64,000 nt of DNA from Choristoneura fumiferana (lineage: Eukaryota > Arthropoda > Insecta > Lepidoptera > Tortricidae). Shown here one piece after another: positions 1 through 11,997 of the stretch. Where the stretch lies: positions 11,270,530 through 11,334,529 of the forward strand of contig NC_133491.1 in assembly GCF_025370935.1 (NCBI RefSeq), read 5' to 3'. The number at the start of each line of letters is the position of its first letter. The stretch's first letter is position 1. A model generated the notes under the pieces. It saw only the letters and a list, made by a program, of their open reading frames with translations, did no database searches and was not told the origin of the DNA. A program made the position numbers and the translations under genes.

Positions 1-464
1 AAGTTTAATTCTTATAGTATTGGCAAATATCAGAGTGACAGATAAAAACAAATGAATGATAAGTTAACAGAAGTTTAACATGCGATTATAAGATAAACAC
101 GACTCAGAAAATTGCGACAGCATAAAGACTTGTTTGATTAATTTGAGAATTTAACTAATTATTTTTTGTACAAACATTAAAAAGTAAACTGCTCAATAAA
201 TTATTAAGACTACTTAAGTACTTGTAAGAAAACTGATTCAGTTTTTATTAATTATAATGTTTAATTAGGTATTGGTGTCTAAAGCTAAGGTATATCGCTA
301 CTATTTGAAATAGTTTCGTTTTTATTTTACCTTTTTGTACCTTGCAGTTTGTAATAAATATTTATATTTTAGTAAATTATTTGTATAAATTTCTTTGAAA
401 TAGTACAGTCAGCAGCAAAAGTAACTAGTTGAGCGATTGTGATGTTCTATATCCGACTTATGCT
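1..464. other. AT-rich sequence, nothing recognised
   Basis: Non-coding, AT-rich. No repeat family or conserved ORF seen. Confidence 0.5.
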
Positions 465-852
465 CTATAGTCCCACTGTAGAGCACAGGCCTCCTCTCAG
501 AATGAGGGGGCTTGGGCCGTAGTTCTCACACGAGGCCAGTGTGGATTGGAAACTTCTCACACACCATTGAATCTATTCGCTGGTATATGCAGGTTTCCTC
601 GCGATGTTTTCCTTCACTCTAAATCTCATGGTAAATTTCGAATGTGATGATGATGATGATGTGATCCTGATATCTCTCACTATGGACATAGGGCTCGTAG
701 AAGAGTTTTCCATTTGGCTCGATCTTGAGCAAAATTGAAAAATTGCTTGAAATGTAAAATCCGCAAAACGAGAGATTCCTGCTGAGGCTCAAACCCACGC
801 CCCTCCACTCTGCTTGAGAGGCCACAGTTCAAGGCACTAGGCTACCACGGCT
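465..852 (-). mobile_element. tRNA-derived SINE (family 1), with internal extra segment
   Basis: Minus-strand copy: head near 852 (AGCCGTGGTAGCC...), tail with CTGTGCTCTACAGTGGGAC near 470. Relative to other copies about 130 bp, including a GAT repeat, is inserted at about 636-765. Degenerate. Confidence 0.75.
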
Positions 853-3048
853 TACTTAGTAATTAGTATTTAATTATATATTCTATAGTGGAGACCTTAA
901 ATATGTCAACCAGTTTCCCTTTCACCGATACAACAGGACTTATATAGGTACCTAATACAGATCCAGGATGTACAGTCTACATCTCCGAGTCGGCCAGCTC
1001 TATTAGAAGATACCACCGTTGCTAAGTAGTCGTGTAAAGCGGTATGATGTTCCGCCGCCCACGCTATGCTTTCACTGTGCTTTACTGGTAAGGACTATTG
1101 TAGCCATCAATACGGTCAGTGTAGCTGTAAGATATTTCTATGTTGATTTATTATGCCGATAGATGTCACTGTACTAAAAGTTGTGCATTCTGAATCGCGC
1201 TGGCGAGATTTTCCGAGAGAACACTTGAATACGACAACACGAAACCAGTAACGTCAGTGCCCAGGCAAGCCAGCGCTAGATTGGCCTGTGTTCTTTAGAT
1301 GAGGCCAAGAGATACCTGGCTGAAAAATAGGCCGGTGCTCTATCCCCGCCAATGCCGCCTGCCAACGCTGGCTTGTTTCAAAACTGTTTTTGTTTTTGGA
1401 GATTAAAGGTCACAGCTCATTACAGCCACTCGGCACCCGACCAGCGCCGCCTTGCCTCAAGCGGTTAGTATTATTCATATGGATTTAAGTATGAGTATGC
1501 GCTTACTACATCAACTCCGTAGCGTCACCGGATCGCCTCACTCGCGAGGTTGCCACGCGCGGACGGCGAGTGGACCACTCTGTGACAGCCCGCTGCTCGC
1601 CGCCATAGTGACTACTAGGAAATTCGAGAACCACGCAAGGTCCACTCGTTGTCAACGCGGCGTCCACCCGTGGACCACCTGTCGACAACGAGTGGACGCC
1701 GAAAGTCGAGGCGGTGTTGGTCGGGTCCCGGGTGACTCTAATAAGCTGTGACCTTACAAAACAACTTGCTTGGCTTGGTAACAAAACCTTTAAGCCAATT
1801 CTTTATTTTAGAAGTCCTTGTTCCTGTGTCTTGTGTCTTGGACTTTCATCATTTAAATTCACTTATTTCACTTAAAATTATTTAATGCATTATTTTATTT
1901 TTTTTTCAAAACTGTTTATTAGAGGACAATAACAAGCCAGCGTGAAACTGGCAGCCAGTACTGGCTTCGTTTAAACCCACCTTAATAGGCGATGAGACTG
2001 TCCCAGTAATCGCTGCAGCATGGCGTCCCTTTTGTTATGAAAGCTCATCACGCACCGCCCGCGCATTGGCTAATTCGGATCGATACGCTTGTTGCTGTTC
2101 CTGTAATTGGCTCATTGGGGCAGGGAAATTGTTTGCAATATCTCGTATGCATTTTGGATTAACCGTCAAGTATTGCGTAATTAAAGCGTCTATAATGGAA
2201 TTAGTAGATATAGTCGATCAAGTAAGTTTACTTCTTTTATGAGGTTTTTGAAAAGCAATAAAGCCGATTGTCACATTGATTTGTGAGTGAAAATAGTCGT
2301 ACAAATCAATTGAACTTTAGGGTGGTAAAATAAACCTACCTACATAGAGTGGAAATGTTTAAGTGGACTCAAAAGAACTGTTAGATTTTTTTTTTAATTT
2401 TGTCAATGAAACAAAACTGAAATAAGTATCAGTTCATCAAGGACAGAGGTCTAAGAAACAATAAAAAAATGCAACCAAATTGTGCACCTTCTGTCTTGAA
2501 CTCGGCTAAAAATTCAAAAACAAACAAGCAGTTAAAATGACTTACTGCAAGTTAAACAAACCAAAACCTCTCTGTATGACAATTTATATAAGAATAATCG
2601 AAAAACTTTTATCCTAGACAAAATAAGACGACAAGATTTTTTATCGAGTTTTCAACTAATTTTCAAACTCGCAATCTTTCTTCATTTTCATTTGTTTTAA
2701 CCGAAAACATTCAGGTAATTTCGTAATTTGTTTCTGTCGTCAAGTCACGCGACGATAGTTCAAAAACGATTCCATTTCATATTCCATTTTTATTAAAACC
2801 TATAAAGCAAACGTTCAACTCCGCTTACCGAATAAAGTATAATTTGTGGCCAATTCATTTCGTTTCGTGATAGATGGTTTGATTGTATTCTTTACTAGCT
2901 GGGTACAAGCTGTCTGCGAAATAAAAGAACTATGCGATTGTCCGGGATACAAATATTATTATGGCTTTCCAAGGCTCTCAAAACTAACTCCAACCTACCA
3001 AATTTCATCAAATTATATGAAAACACCTTTTTTGATGCCTGTTTGTAG
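853..3048. other. gene-free region with a GC-richer patch
   Basis: No gene supported. The 1500-1740 patch is GC-richer and opens short ORFs on both strands, but carries a perfect 14-bp inverted pair and no recognisable domain. The rest is AT-rich and unrecognised. Confidence 0.45.
1640..1697. repeat. perfect 14-bp inverted pair (hairpin)
   Basis: GTCCACTCGTTGTC at 1640-1653 and its exact complement GACAACGAGTGGAC at 1684-1697, with a 30-bp loop that also contains GTCCAC/GTGGAC halves. Confidence 0.7.
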
Positions 3049-3232
3049 GGTAAATCGTCAAATACTGGCCACCTTAAGTATACTAAAAATGAATTCTATT
3101 TATAAGTGACCAGAACTCATTTAATAATAGACACCTTATACTAAGAATTAAGTCTGTTTCTAGGTGACTAGAATTCATTTTTAGTGTAAGGTGACCAGTT
3201 ATTGCACAGTGGCCAGTAATTGACGGTTTACC
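3049..3232. mobile_element. MITE with about 25-bp terminal inverted repeats
   Basis: Left end GGTAAATCGTCAAATACTGG, right end complements GGTAAACCGTCAATTACTGG. The interior also pairs (AAAAATGAATTCT near 3088, AGAATTCATTTTTA near 3170). 184 bp. Confidence 0.8.
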
Positions 3233-3792
3233 GTAAATGAAAAGATAAAATGCGTTGACTTAGACATTTCATTTTTTCACTGCTTGAAGAAGTAGCAGAC
3301 TTGAGTATTTTGATATTCATTTCAGATAGACAGATAATCTTTTATTTGGTACCTACTACAAACACACACAAACAAGATTAGGTACAGATACAAAACATCA
3401 GTTTCATCAGTCAGTCAAGTTCAAACTTAAAATAAACATTTCATATTATTTGTGTGCGCTATTTTGTAAACTACAGTATTACAAAAGGGTCATGGCTCGT
3501 GTTCAACATTGCTCGGAGGAGCAAAACACTGATTTTATGCTATTTCACTTCACTTCAGCTTGATAACTCCACGCGTTCCAAAGAACAAGTGTCTTGACCA
3601 GTCTTTTGTGATACGGAACTCTAAAAATAGAGGTTTTATGATGTAGTATATCTTAATTAAAATGCGAATAACTGCATGATACCAGTAGCACAAAACAGAT
3701 AGGTACAGAAATCAACCTACATACAAAGTGCGCTCGAGCAACGCACACATAGATACTGCTCACGGACACGATATCTCGGATCGTTGGGACCA
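3233..3792. other. gene-free, nothing recognised
   Basis: AT-rich, no conserved ORF or repeat recognised. Confidence 0.4.
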
Positions 3793-3917
3793 GCAGGGCT
3801 ACTACGAAACTCGAAGTTCGTGTCGTACCGTCCCTCTCGCTCTCGTATTAAATAGTATAAGTGTCAGAGGGACCGCACGACACGAACTTTAAGTTTCCAG
3901 TTGCGTTGTAGCCCTGC
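3793..3917. mobile_element. palindromic MITE, GCAGGGCTACTACGAAA family, copy 1
   Basis: About 125 bp, nearly self-complementary: GCAGGGCTACTACGAAACTC at the left and TTGTAGCCCTGC at the right, with GGGACGGTACGA-type arms around a short AT loop. Further copies at 14941, 21386, 24221 and 37215. Confidence 0.85.
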
Positions 3918-4275
3918 AGTGCGAGCGCGAGTGCCATCCGCTTGAGACACGCGTCTGTGAACTTTTTTTGTACAATAATGGAGAATGCGAATTTATTACA
4001 CTTTAAAATATAATAATCGTTCATTTCGCCAATTTCGAAATCGTCGCAAGATATTTTCTGTGACAGATTTGTAATATAACAATGACATTACCTAACATTA
4101 AAATATTTTAGTTATTATTAATTTATATTTCCATTCTTCCCGTTTCATTCTCAGTCAACAATAAATCCAACAACTAGATACGAGTGCCACTACCACGATA
4201 TTTTTTGTGCATAAGCCATAGTTGACAACCCTAAAGCGACCGCCGAGCGTAGGTAGGTATGAAAAGTGAAGTACA

Positions 4276-4418
4276 TACAGTCAAGGGCAAAGATATCGAC
4301 ACGGCCAAAGTTGCAAAAATATGTATACAATGCCTTGTGCCTTAATGTTAAGTGCATAAAGTCGTGTAAACATATTTTTGTAACTTTGGCCGTGTCGATA
4401 TCTTTGCTCTTGACTGTA
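4276..4418. mobile_element. Tc1/mariner-like MITE with TA target site, copy 1
   Basis: Ends TACAGTCAAGGGCAAAGATA and its complement TATCTTTGCTCTTGACTGTA; inverted repeats of more than 40 bp. The TA at each edge fits a TA target duplication. A second copy lies at 24503-24634. Confidence 0.87.
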
Positions 4419-5183
4419 CATGAAATTGACTTCTGTACCTATCTGTTTTGTGCCAGTAGTTATTACGTTAGCTACTATCCGACACATAAACTTCGTTAAT
4501 GAGAGCCGTTAAGCCGCATCAATTACACACAGGCGCAGGATCCTGAAAATGCAGCGCACCTAAATACTGCACGTGGACTGATGATGCAAAAAGTGCTATG
4601 AATTTAAATTTTGAGATACAGAAAATCTAGCCGCCTTCAAATCCAGGGTAGAAATAGAAAATCGTTTAAAGCAAGTTCGCTTACTATAGAGTCTGATTAT
4701 GGCTAAACACAGCTTTACACAAAAAAACGAACTTTTATTCTGTAAGTAGGCCGCAAAAAGGCTCTTTTCCAAGTCATTTCTTTTGTTGTACTACCAGTGC
4801 TTTCAGAAAGACCATCATAAAGTCACTTCCCGCCGGGTGTAGGTACGCTTAAATCTTTTCTCTAATAGCTTAAATCCAGTGTTCATGCACTATCAAATAT
4901 TTTTAACGGAAGGTTTGTATGTGATACATATACGCAAAATGCCCAGATATATCAAATGGAGCTCTGTGAAAAGTAAAGTGCAATTGATTAGAGACCTTTT
5001 CTTTGAATATTGCACCCATGCGAAACCGGGGTGAGTCTCTAGTTCATGCGACATCTGATTAACAAAATAGAGCATTTCCCGTTCGACTGTACAACCATTA
5101 CGATTGCAGACTCCGGTTATTGATCGCGCTATATTTAACTGGCGAATAATTCGGCTCTGCGATTCCATACGAGCTGGCTAGGA
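4419..5183. other. gene-free, nothing recognised
   Basis: No supported gene or repeat; short ORFs only. Confidence 0.4.
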
Positions 5184-5502
5184 CATCATCCCAGCCTATA
5201 TAGGTAAGTCCCACTGCTGGGCACAGGCCTCCTCTCAGAATGAGAGCGCTTGGGCAGTAGTTCCCACGAGGGCCCAGTGCGGATTGGGAACTTCACACAC
5301 TCCATTGAATTGTTTCGCAGATTTGTGCAGCTTTCCTCACGATGTTTTCCTTCGCCGTGAAGCTCGTGGCAAATTTCAAATGTAATTTTGCAAATTAATT
5401 TTCAAAAACTTAGCGGTGCGAGCCGGGGTTTGAACCCATACTATCCTCAGCTTGAAAGGACATAGGTCAAACCCTGCGGTGAAACCATTAGGCCAGAACG
5501 AC
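5184..5502 (-). mobile_element. tRNA-derived SINE (family 1), near full length
   Basis: Minus strand: tRNA-like head with box A-like TGGCCTAATGGTT and box B-like GGTTCAAACCC near 5430-5500. The body and CAGCAGTGGGAC tail end in ATGATG near 5186. Confidence 0.88.
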
Positions 5503-5905
5503 TTTTTTTTATAGGGCTAGAATAAACTTAAACTGCACTTTGGCATGCGTTTACGGATCCATTTTTAGGGTTTTGTTTGGATCCTTCGGATACGGAACCC
5601 TATAGCTGTCACTCATGTGGCCGTATATTGTCCATCACACTTAGTGGTGCCAGATCCGGTTGGATTAAAATCGGAACAGATGAAATCGGGAGTCATGGTT
5701 TTCGATTGGAACAAATAATACTAGTACGTTTTTAAAGAAAAGCTTAAATTATTGCTTTTCGCAACTAACACACTAATACTAAACAAGTAAATCTTGTTTT
5801 AATCATACAATACCTAGTTAAACTTGCCGGAATTAATAGGTAATTACCCAAAAGTATAACTGAGCCTAACTGAGTAACTGAGTAACTGAGTCTAACTGAA
5901 AAAAA

Positions 5906-6211
5906 GCCGCGGTGGCCTAGTGGTTTGACCTATCGCCTCTCAAACAGAGGGTCGTGGGTTCAAACCCCGGCTCGCACCTCTGAGTTTTTCCAAATTCATG
6001 TGCGGAATTACATTTGAAATTTACCACGGGCTTTGCGGTGAAGGAAAACATCGTGAGGAAACCTGCACAAACCTGCGAAGCAATTCAATGGTGCGTGTGA
6101 AGTTCCCAATCCGCACTGGGCCCGCGTGGGAACTATGGCCCAAGCCCTCTTGTTCTGAGAGGAGGCCTGTGCCCAGCAGTGGGACGTATATAGGCTGGGA
6201 TGATGATGATA
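5906..6211 (+). mobile_element. tRNA-derived SINE (family 1), best-preserved copy
   Basis: GCCGCGGTGGCCTAGTGGTT (box A-like) and GGGTTCAAACCCCGGCTC (box B-like) start the element; it ends with a (GAT)n tail. AACTGA occurs next to both ends, a possible target duplication inside a local AACTGAGT repeat (about 5858-5900). Confidence 0.92.
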
Positions 6212-6618
6212 ACTGAGCGGCAAAAATCTGGCCTTCAAATGTATGCAGTACCTATAATGTATATGTATTTAATAGGTAATTTTGTACGTAGAGAGGGTCA
6301 AATTTTGTGCCGCTGCACGCTAAGTATAGTTTAACATTGGTTGGTTAAGTATAAATTGTGTCTCAACGTTTCTATAAAAATAAACTTTCGTAAAAAGTGG
6401 CAGATTCCTCAGGGACCCTATCATCCGGTAGTTTTGACAGAACGAGGTGCGAAACGAAAGCGAAGACGAATTAAGGTTACTTTTTTACTACAGGACGTTT
6501 TTGAGCGCTTTAAAAATAAATTAAAGGGCCATAATGATCGTGTGTTGAAGTGGCAGTAAGCAGGCTATGGCCGTTGGGGCCGAATAAAACGCTAAGAATG
6601 ACAATTAGTGAAATAAAA

Positions 6619-7268
6619 ACCGGCCAAGAGCGTGTCGGACACGCCCAAAATAGAGTTCCGTGGCCATTACGAAAAAATTAAGTAATATTTTTCTAAGGAT
6701 TTCGTATTTTATATGGAATCTTCCAAGTTTAGGTATATTTTATACTTTAGGCTGCTATTTACTCTTAAACTACTAATAATTCTCAAGAAAACTTAACCGT
6801 ATAGTTTTCCTTGTAAGTTTGATATACTTACTACCATCCTGAATTTTTTCAAATTTTTCCACCCACCGGTTTAGATTCTAGAGGGGCGGGGACGCCGATT
6901 TTAATGAAATTTACACTTTAAAGTTGAATATTTTGCAAACACATCACTGAATCGAAAAATCGTTTTATCAACCTCCTAATTATTTTAAAAGACCTATCCT
7001 ACGATACCGCACACTATAAGATTGGATGAGAAAAAAAAAATCACCCCCACTTTAGCACTTACCATCTATGGGAGGTACTCTAAAAAATATATTTTTGAAG
7101 TTTTTATTGTACCATTTTGTCGACATAGTTTAAATATATATTCATGCAAAATTACAACTTACTAGCACTGATAGTCGCTGAGTAAATCCGCGGACGGATA
7201 GACAGACAGACACAGACATGGCGAAATTATAAGGATTCCGTTTTTGCCATTTTGGCTCCGGAACCCTA
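6619..7268 (+). repeat. dispersed repeat, CCGGCCAAGAGCGTGTCGGA family
   Basis: Begins GGCCAAGAGCGTGTCGGACA and ends GCCATTTTGGCTCCGGAACC. An internally deleted minus-strand copy lies at 28936-29169 in an INO80 intron. The A' counterpart is 56454-57028 and a diverged relative lies at 13312-13660. Class not assigned. Confidence 0.75.
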
Positions 7269-7689
7269 AAAACAACAATTATACTAAGATTGGTTTTCCG
7301 TTAGGGATCGCTGTAAAATAACAAAAATATTGTAAATTGACATTCAAAATATTAAAGCTTACAAATTTTAAGAATAAAAAACAATACCTACTTACTTTAA
7401 ACAATTGTCATGATGGCAGCCACATGGCTGTCTTATAATTGGCGAGCTCTTACAAAACTTATTTGTCTGTAACCCGGTCAACGAGTTAATCATGGTACTG
7501 CTTCTATACTCTATGTACTTATATAGGTACTACACGCAATCACTTATCAATTCAATAGCTAGCTTGGTTAGAAAGAAAAATATATCTTGGGACTCATTTC
7601 AAATCTAGTTACTCGTAAGTATATATATATTTAAATTATCTTCAAATCTTTCATCTACTTATTGTGATCAATTGACTTGAAATTTGGTA

Positions 7690-7935
7690 CAAATATGTTG
7701 ATTGGCGGGTCACATCGCTCGAAGAATAGATAACCGTTGGGAGAGAAAAATCCTCGAGTGGCGACCGCGAACCGGAAGACGAAGCGTTGGCAGGCCTCCC
7801 ACCAGGTGGACTGAAGACATCCTGAGAGTTACGGGCAACAGGTGGATGCAAGTGGCAAGTTGTCGTTCATTGTGGCGTTCTAGGGGGAGGCCTTGATTCG
7901 GCAGTGGAGTTCTTCCGGCTGATGATGATATTGTA
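7690..7935 (+). pseudogene. 3' end of a non-LTR retrotransposon ORF (RTE-like)
   Basis: Codes for AGHIARRIDNRWERKILEW then GRRSVGRPPTRWTEDILRV and WMQVA, the typical C-terminal tail of RTE-type reverse-transcriptase ORFs in insects. 5'-truncated, no catalytic domain, ends at GATGATGAT. A' copy at 57465-57690 carries frame-shifting differences. Confidence 0.8.
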
Positions 7936-8451
7936 TTGTTTGAATTACTATGCAAGTACAATGAACAAAAAATAATATAGCTAGTGAGCGAAATAGCTTG
8001 CATCAAAAGTAAACAATAAGTTTGGCTTTATATTATGAATTGAACAACGTTATTTTTAAATAATATTTGTTCTAAAAAAGTGTCCCGTCCTCTTCACGCT
8101 TGCGTCTCAATTTCATTTTATTTTTAAATTCGTAAAAAACACTTCATAAATAATTTCAGTCATAACAAAATCGTCACGTAAATGAGTAACACGTTGCGAT
8201 GTTATTTTGAGAACGCCGCACGTGGAGTATCGGATACGGATACGTTTTTTGACAGGTTTTTTACAGTTTGACAGTAACGCTTTAATTCGAGGTGTAGGGT
8301 GTAAGAGACAGTTATCTTTTAGCGAGCGATATGTTATCGTTAGACTGTGGTTTCTAAACTTTGGAATATTTCAATGGAGGATTTGTATCCATAGGTAGGT
8401 ACTAATATTATTATGGTTAAAGTATGTTTTCTGTCTAGTTGTTACTTTTTC

Positions 8452-8600
8452 TTGTTGTAATAATTTTATTTTGAAAATAAAAAAACCTTCTATCAAGTTT
8501 CTTGCGGCGCATTCTTCTTGAAAATGTTGATATTTCCGAAAGCGCTCTAAAAGAGCCCTTTGCGGCCTACTAGTGGAGTGAACTTTTTTTTAAACTGATA
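8452..8600 (+). repeat. LINE-type 3' tail fragment
   Basis: GTTTCTTGCGGCGCATTCTT and TTTCCGAAAGCGCT recur at 32770-32825 and, in a variant, at 12385-12440 and 61970-62020. This is a shared 3' terminal sequence of LINE-like elements. Confidence 0.6.
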
Positions 8601-9345
8601 TCACCTTAACAACTGTGGTAGCCAAGTTTTGACCTATAACCTCTCAAGTCGAAGATCACGGGTTTCAAAACGAGCTGGCGTTAAATTTATTCGAATTTTT
8701 GTACGAAATAATAAAACAAGCGTGATATTCAATATACGACCTAAAAAAAATTTACAGCTAGCTCGTACGTTCCGTTACTCCTCCGCCACCAAAAACTGGT
8801 AACAAACCTTGCAAGAAACCTGAAACAGATCAGAAACTTTAAGCATCTCAGGCGATCATTCACCCCGCTGACAACTACAGCTTGTAAAGACATCCCTCAT
8901 TCACTCAAAAGTGATTTACCCACCCTCAGATGCTCCCCATACTTTAACCAGTATAACAAGAACCCTCCTCTCTAGAATATCGCTTACAGACTTAGACCTG
9001 CGTAGAAAGCAGAGGTCGTGTTAAATTGGGACGGTATTATAGAGGGTGTAATGTGCCATTTCCGATGTAGACTTTGTGTTTAGTTTTTAAGATGTAGATA
9101 ATTCTTGTGTGCCATGTTTAATACTCTTAAGTAGTTTGGAGGTTAAAATTTAGTAGATGGGTTTTAATTCCTTGCGTTTTCGAGATTTTATCCCGATCCT
9201 GTGGGAATAAGTATCTGTTATTCCAGCTGTCCAGCTATTTACATACCAATTTTTATTCAAATCCATCAAGTTTTAGCGTGAAGGAACAACAACCATACAC
9301 ACGACACGCTCATACTCACAAACTTTCGTAATTAAATAAATAATC
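8601..9345. other. repeat-derived sequence of unclear class
   Basis: Includes a SINE family-1-like head at 8615-8700 (TGTGGTAGCC... then GTTTCAAAACGAGC). The following 400 bp is conserved in copy A' but not recognised. Confidence 0.4.
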
Positions 9346-9347
9346 AT

Positions 9348-9568
9348 GGGACACTTATGACACCAATTGACCTAGTCCAAACTAAGCAAAGCTTGTACTA
9401 TGGATACTAGGCAACGGATAAACATACTTATATAGATAAATACATACTTAAATACATATTAAATATTCGTATTATTCATAATAATTAACATTTGCCCCAG
9501 CCGGGAATCGAATACGGGACCTCAAGATTCGTAGTCAGGTTCTCTGACCACTTGGCCATCCGGTCGTC
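9348..9568 (-). mobile_element. tRNA-derived SINE (family 2)
   Basis: On the minus strand: GACGACCGGATGGCCAAGTG (box A-like), then CCCGTATTCGATTCCCGGCT (box B-like), an AT-rich body, and an end at TAGGTCAATTGG. A' copy at 59122-59343; fragment at 44058-44150. Confidence 0.82.
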
Positions 9569-10126
9569 AATTATAATATAGGTAGGTACGCTTATAGAAG
9601 GGCGACTTCTAACTCGTCTTCTAACTAACTTTACAATCGTCTAAAAACTAAAATAACTTAAGCTGAATTCTGGAGCTAATAATGAGCCCATTAAAACCAT
9701 TCAATAACCTCCCCGTTGACAAACCTAGCATACTCACCATTCCATGCAAAAACTAACGATACTCATTACAGGCTAGCATGATCAGAGAATGCGCTCACAG
9801 GAATGCTGTACGGCCCGCAAAAAAATCGGAAGTGCCGATGTGAGGCGGTTTGTGATGATGTATGGTCAGAAAAAACATCCCACCACTTTGTATCTGTCGT
9901 CAGATGATAAATGAAGGCGTGGGGAAAATCACAGGGTTGATTTACTGATATGGGGTTGTAAAGATCGTGTTTAAAATAGACCATCCTACTACTAAATTAT
10001 TGATGCGAAAGTTTGTGTACGTGTTCATAGTTTCTCTCTCACATTAAAACTGTTTCACAGTAAAACAACTGGATATCTAATATATACTTAAAATTCTTGG
10101 GTACCTACCTAAAAAAAATTGTGACC

Positions 10127-10255
10127 AAACTCCTTCGAAAACAGCTTGACCGATTTTTATGATTTTTTTGTGTATATACGGTAGGTCTTAGAATAGGATT
10201 TAAACTATTTTTCATACTTTTACGCGGACGGAGTCGCGGGCAACAGCTAGTATTA
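10127..10255 (+). repeat. RTE/SINE-like 3' segment (ACGCGGACGGAGTCGCGGGC)
   Basis: ACGCGGACGGAGTCGCGGGC followed by AACAGCTAGTA, a common end sequence of lepidopteran retroelements. Related reversed copies at 25418-25618 and 52653-52866. Confidence 0.6.
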
Positions 10256-10376
10256 ATCGAATGTGCAATAGCTCAAAATATGCTGGTCTTCACTGCCCCA
10301 ACAGCTTTCTTTAATTTTATGCCATTGACAATAAAGGTGATAGCAGGGTGTCGTCTATTGGGCATTAGAACAACTC

Positions 10377-10716
10377 AGACGTCCTTCATCATCTTCATCA
10401 CCATCCTAGCCCATACATCCCACTGCTGGGCACAGGACTCCTCGCGGAATGGGGCTTGGACGGGCCATGGGCTTGCTATAAGTTTTTCGAATTTTTTGTG
10501 CGAAATTATATTTAAAATTAGTTATGTTTAAAATTCAAAAGCTTTACGGTGAAGGAAAAGATCGTGAGAAAACCTACACAGACCTGCGAAGAAATCCAAT
10601 GGTAGTGTGTCCGTAATACGCACTGGAGCCACTGGACCTGCTTGGGAACTATAGGTACGGCCCCAAGTCCTCAAGAAGAGGCTCGTGCTCTGCAGTGGGA
10701 CGTATATAGGCCGAGA
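10377..10716 (+). repeat. rearranged SINE family-1 copy
   Basis: Opens with a short minus-oriented tail segment (TCCCACTGCTGGGCACAGGA) and continues plus-oriented (TTACGGTGAAGGAAAAGATC to TGCAGTGGGACGTATATAGG). A composite or inverted partial copy; counterpart in A' at 60417-60755. Confidence 0.6.
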
Positions 10717-11997
10717 CGTTCACCTTAATCTAAGGTCAACGTTTGTTCAGGCCACAGCCCCCTGTAGATCAATGACATGTAGACTAATATTTCAGTGAAC
10801 TGAAAGTGAAGCGACTGGACCGAGATAATTCGATGGCCTCGATATAAAGCAGCCGCCATGTAGATTTAAAGATAGATTATGTACAACGTGTGAAATGAAG
10901 GTAATTTCTCCAAGACAGTGGTGGCTTACTCGTAAAATTTAAGTTAAGGTTGCAATTATTTGAAGCTGAATTTAAAAATAAATAATGTAATGCCCGTAAA
11001 TTCTCACACATATCTGGATCTTTGGCTTGATAAGTCATTACGATGGGCAAACACTCAATGAAGTGGTGGTCAATGTAAAAAATAGGTTAAACATGTTAAA
11101 ATTATTGGCTGGTAGATTTTGGGGCCTGCATCCAAAATATTCACGCTGAATAGGTACATTGCTTGAATTAGAAGTAGAATGGATTGTCAGTTTTCTATTA
11201 GAATGTAATAATGTAATATTAAACTTATTTCATTTCGCATGCTCCTTTCGCCACATTATGGTTGTTGTGGACAGTTGTAGTTAAGTTACAAACTTTGATT
11301 GTGTTCTATAATGTGTCAATAGTATCTGTTTGTAATTTTTAACTGTTCCTAATAAATAAATAAATAATAGCGCTAAAAGCAATATCTTAAACTAGACAAA
11401 GTACAAAATCATAATGTACGCAATGTAATACAGAAATCCAGCAGAATCCACGCAAAATCTTTATAATATTACTTGAGGGCGTAACGGGTCTCTAACTCAT
11501 TAACTCAAGCGTTTCAACCACCTCAATTTTCGTGGTGACATAATGTTATTTTGGAATGTTTGATGATATTTTCGATTATTTTTTTAGACACCCTGTACTT
11601 CTACTAGATAACCTGGAAGCTGTAACAATCTTCTACCATGTTATCAGAAATGTGCCCACGAAAATGAAATAAAATAAACCCGCTATAATGACCCTAGCAA
11701 GCGCAATGTTACCATTTCTCTTGTTTTCACACTGTGAATCACATGGGAACCGCATCTTTTCCTCAAACCCATACAACGTGTTGCAATTTTGGCGAGAAGT
11801 CGCGGCGGTTGTGGTGCAAAATAAAAACAAAAGAGTTGTCAGTTTAAAATGTACCTACCATTCATTTTTTCGCGACACAACGATTTTTTTTTAATTTATT
11901 CCTTTTCATGAGAAAAAAAATAATTGGAATTATCTTTTTGACAATATTCGCTCTACCTACACACATTACAAAAATTCACTTTATACTGAAAAAAAAA
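10717..11997. other. gene-free, non-repetitive apart from the A/A' duplication
   Basis: No domain or known repeat. Short ORFs here are conserved only because A' is a near-copy. Confidence 0.45.

Noticed and set aside
1452..1784. ORFs of 92-99 residues on both strands
   Set aside because: Open only because of the GC-rich composition; overlapping on both strands, with no recognisable motif.
5906..6000. tRNA-like sequence with A and B boxes
   Set aside because: It is the head of a SINE repeated many times in the window and continues into a SINE body and (GAT)n tail, so it is not a functional tRNA gene.
6341..6559. 72-residue ORF with a basic RGAKRKRRR stretch
   Set aside because: Not recognised and without splice or repeat context I can use; too short to call a gene.
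9766..9984. 72-residue minus ORF, identical but for one residue to 59796-60014
   Set aside because: Conservation is explained by the A/A' near-copy alone. No domain, no splice context, no other support.
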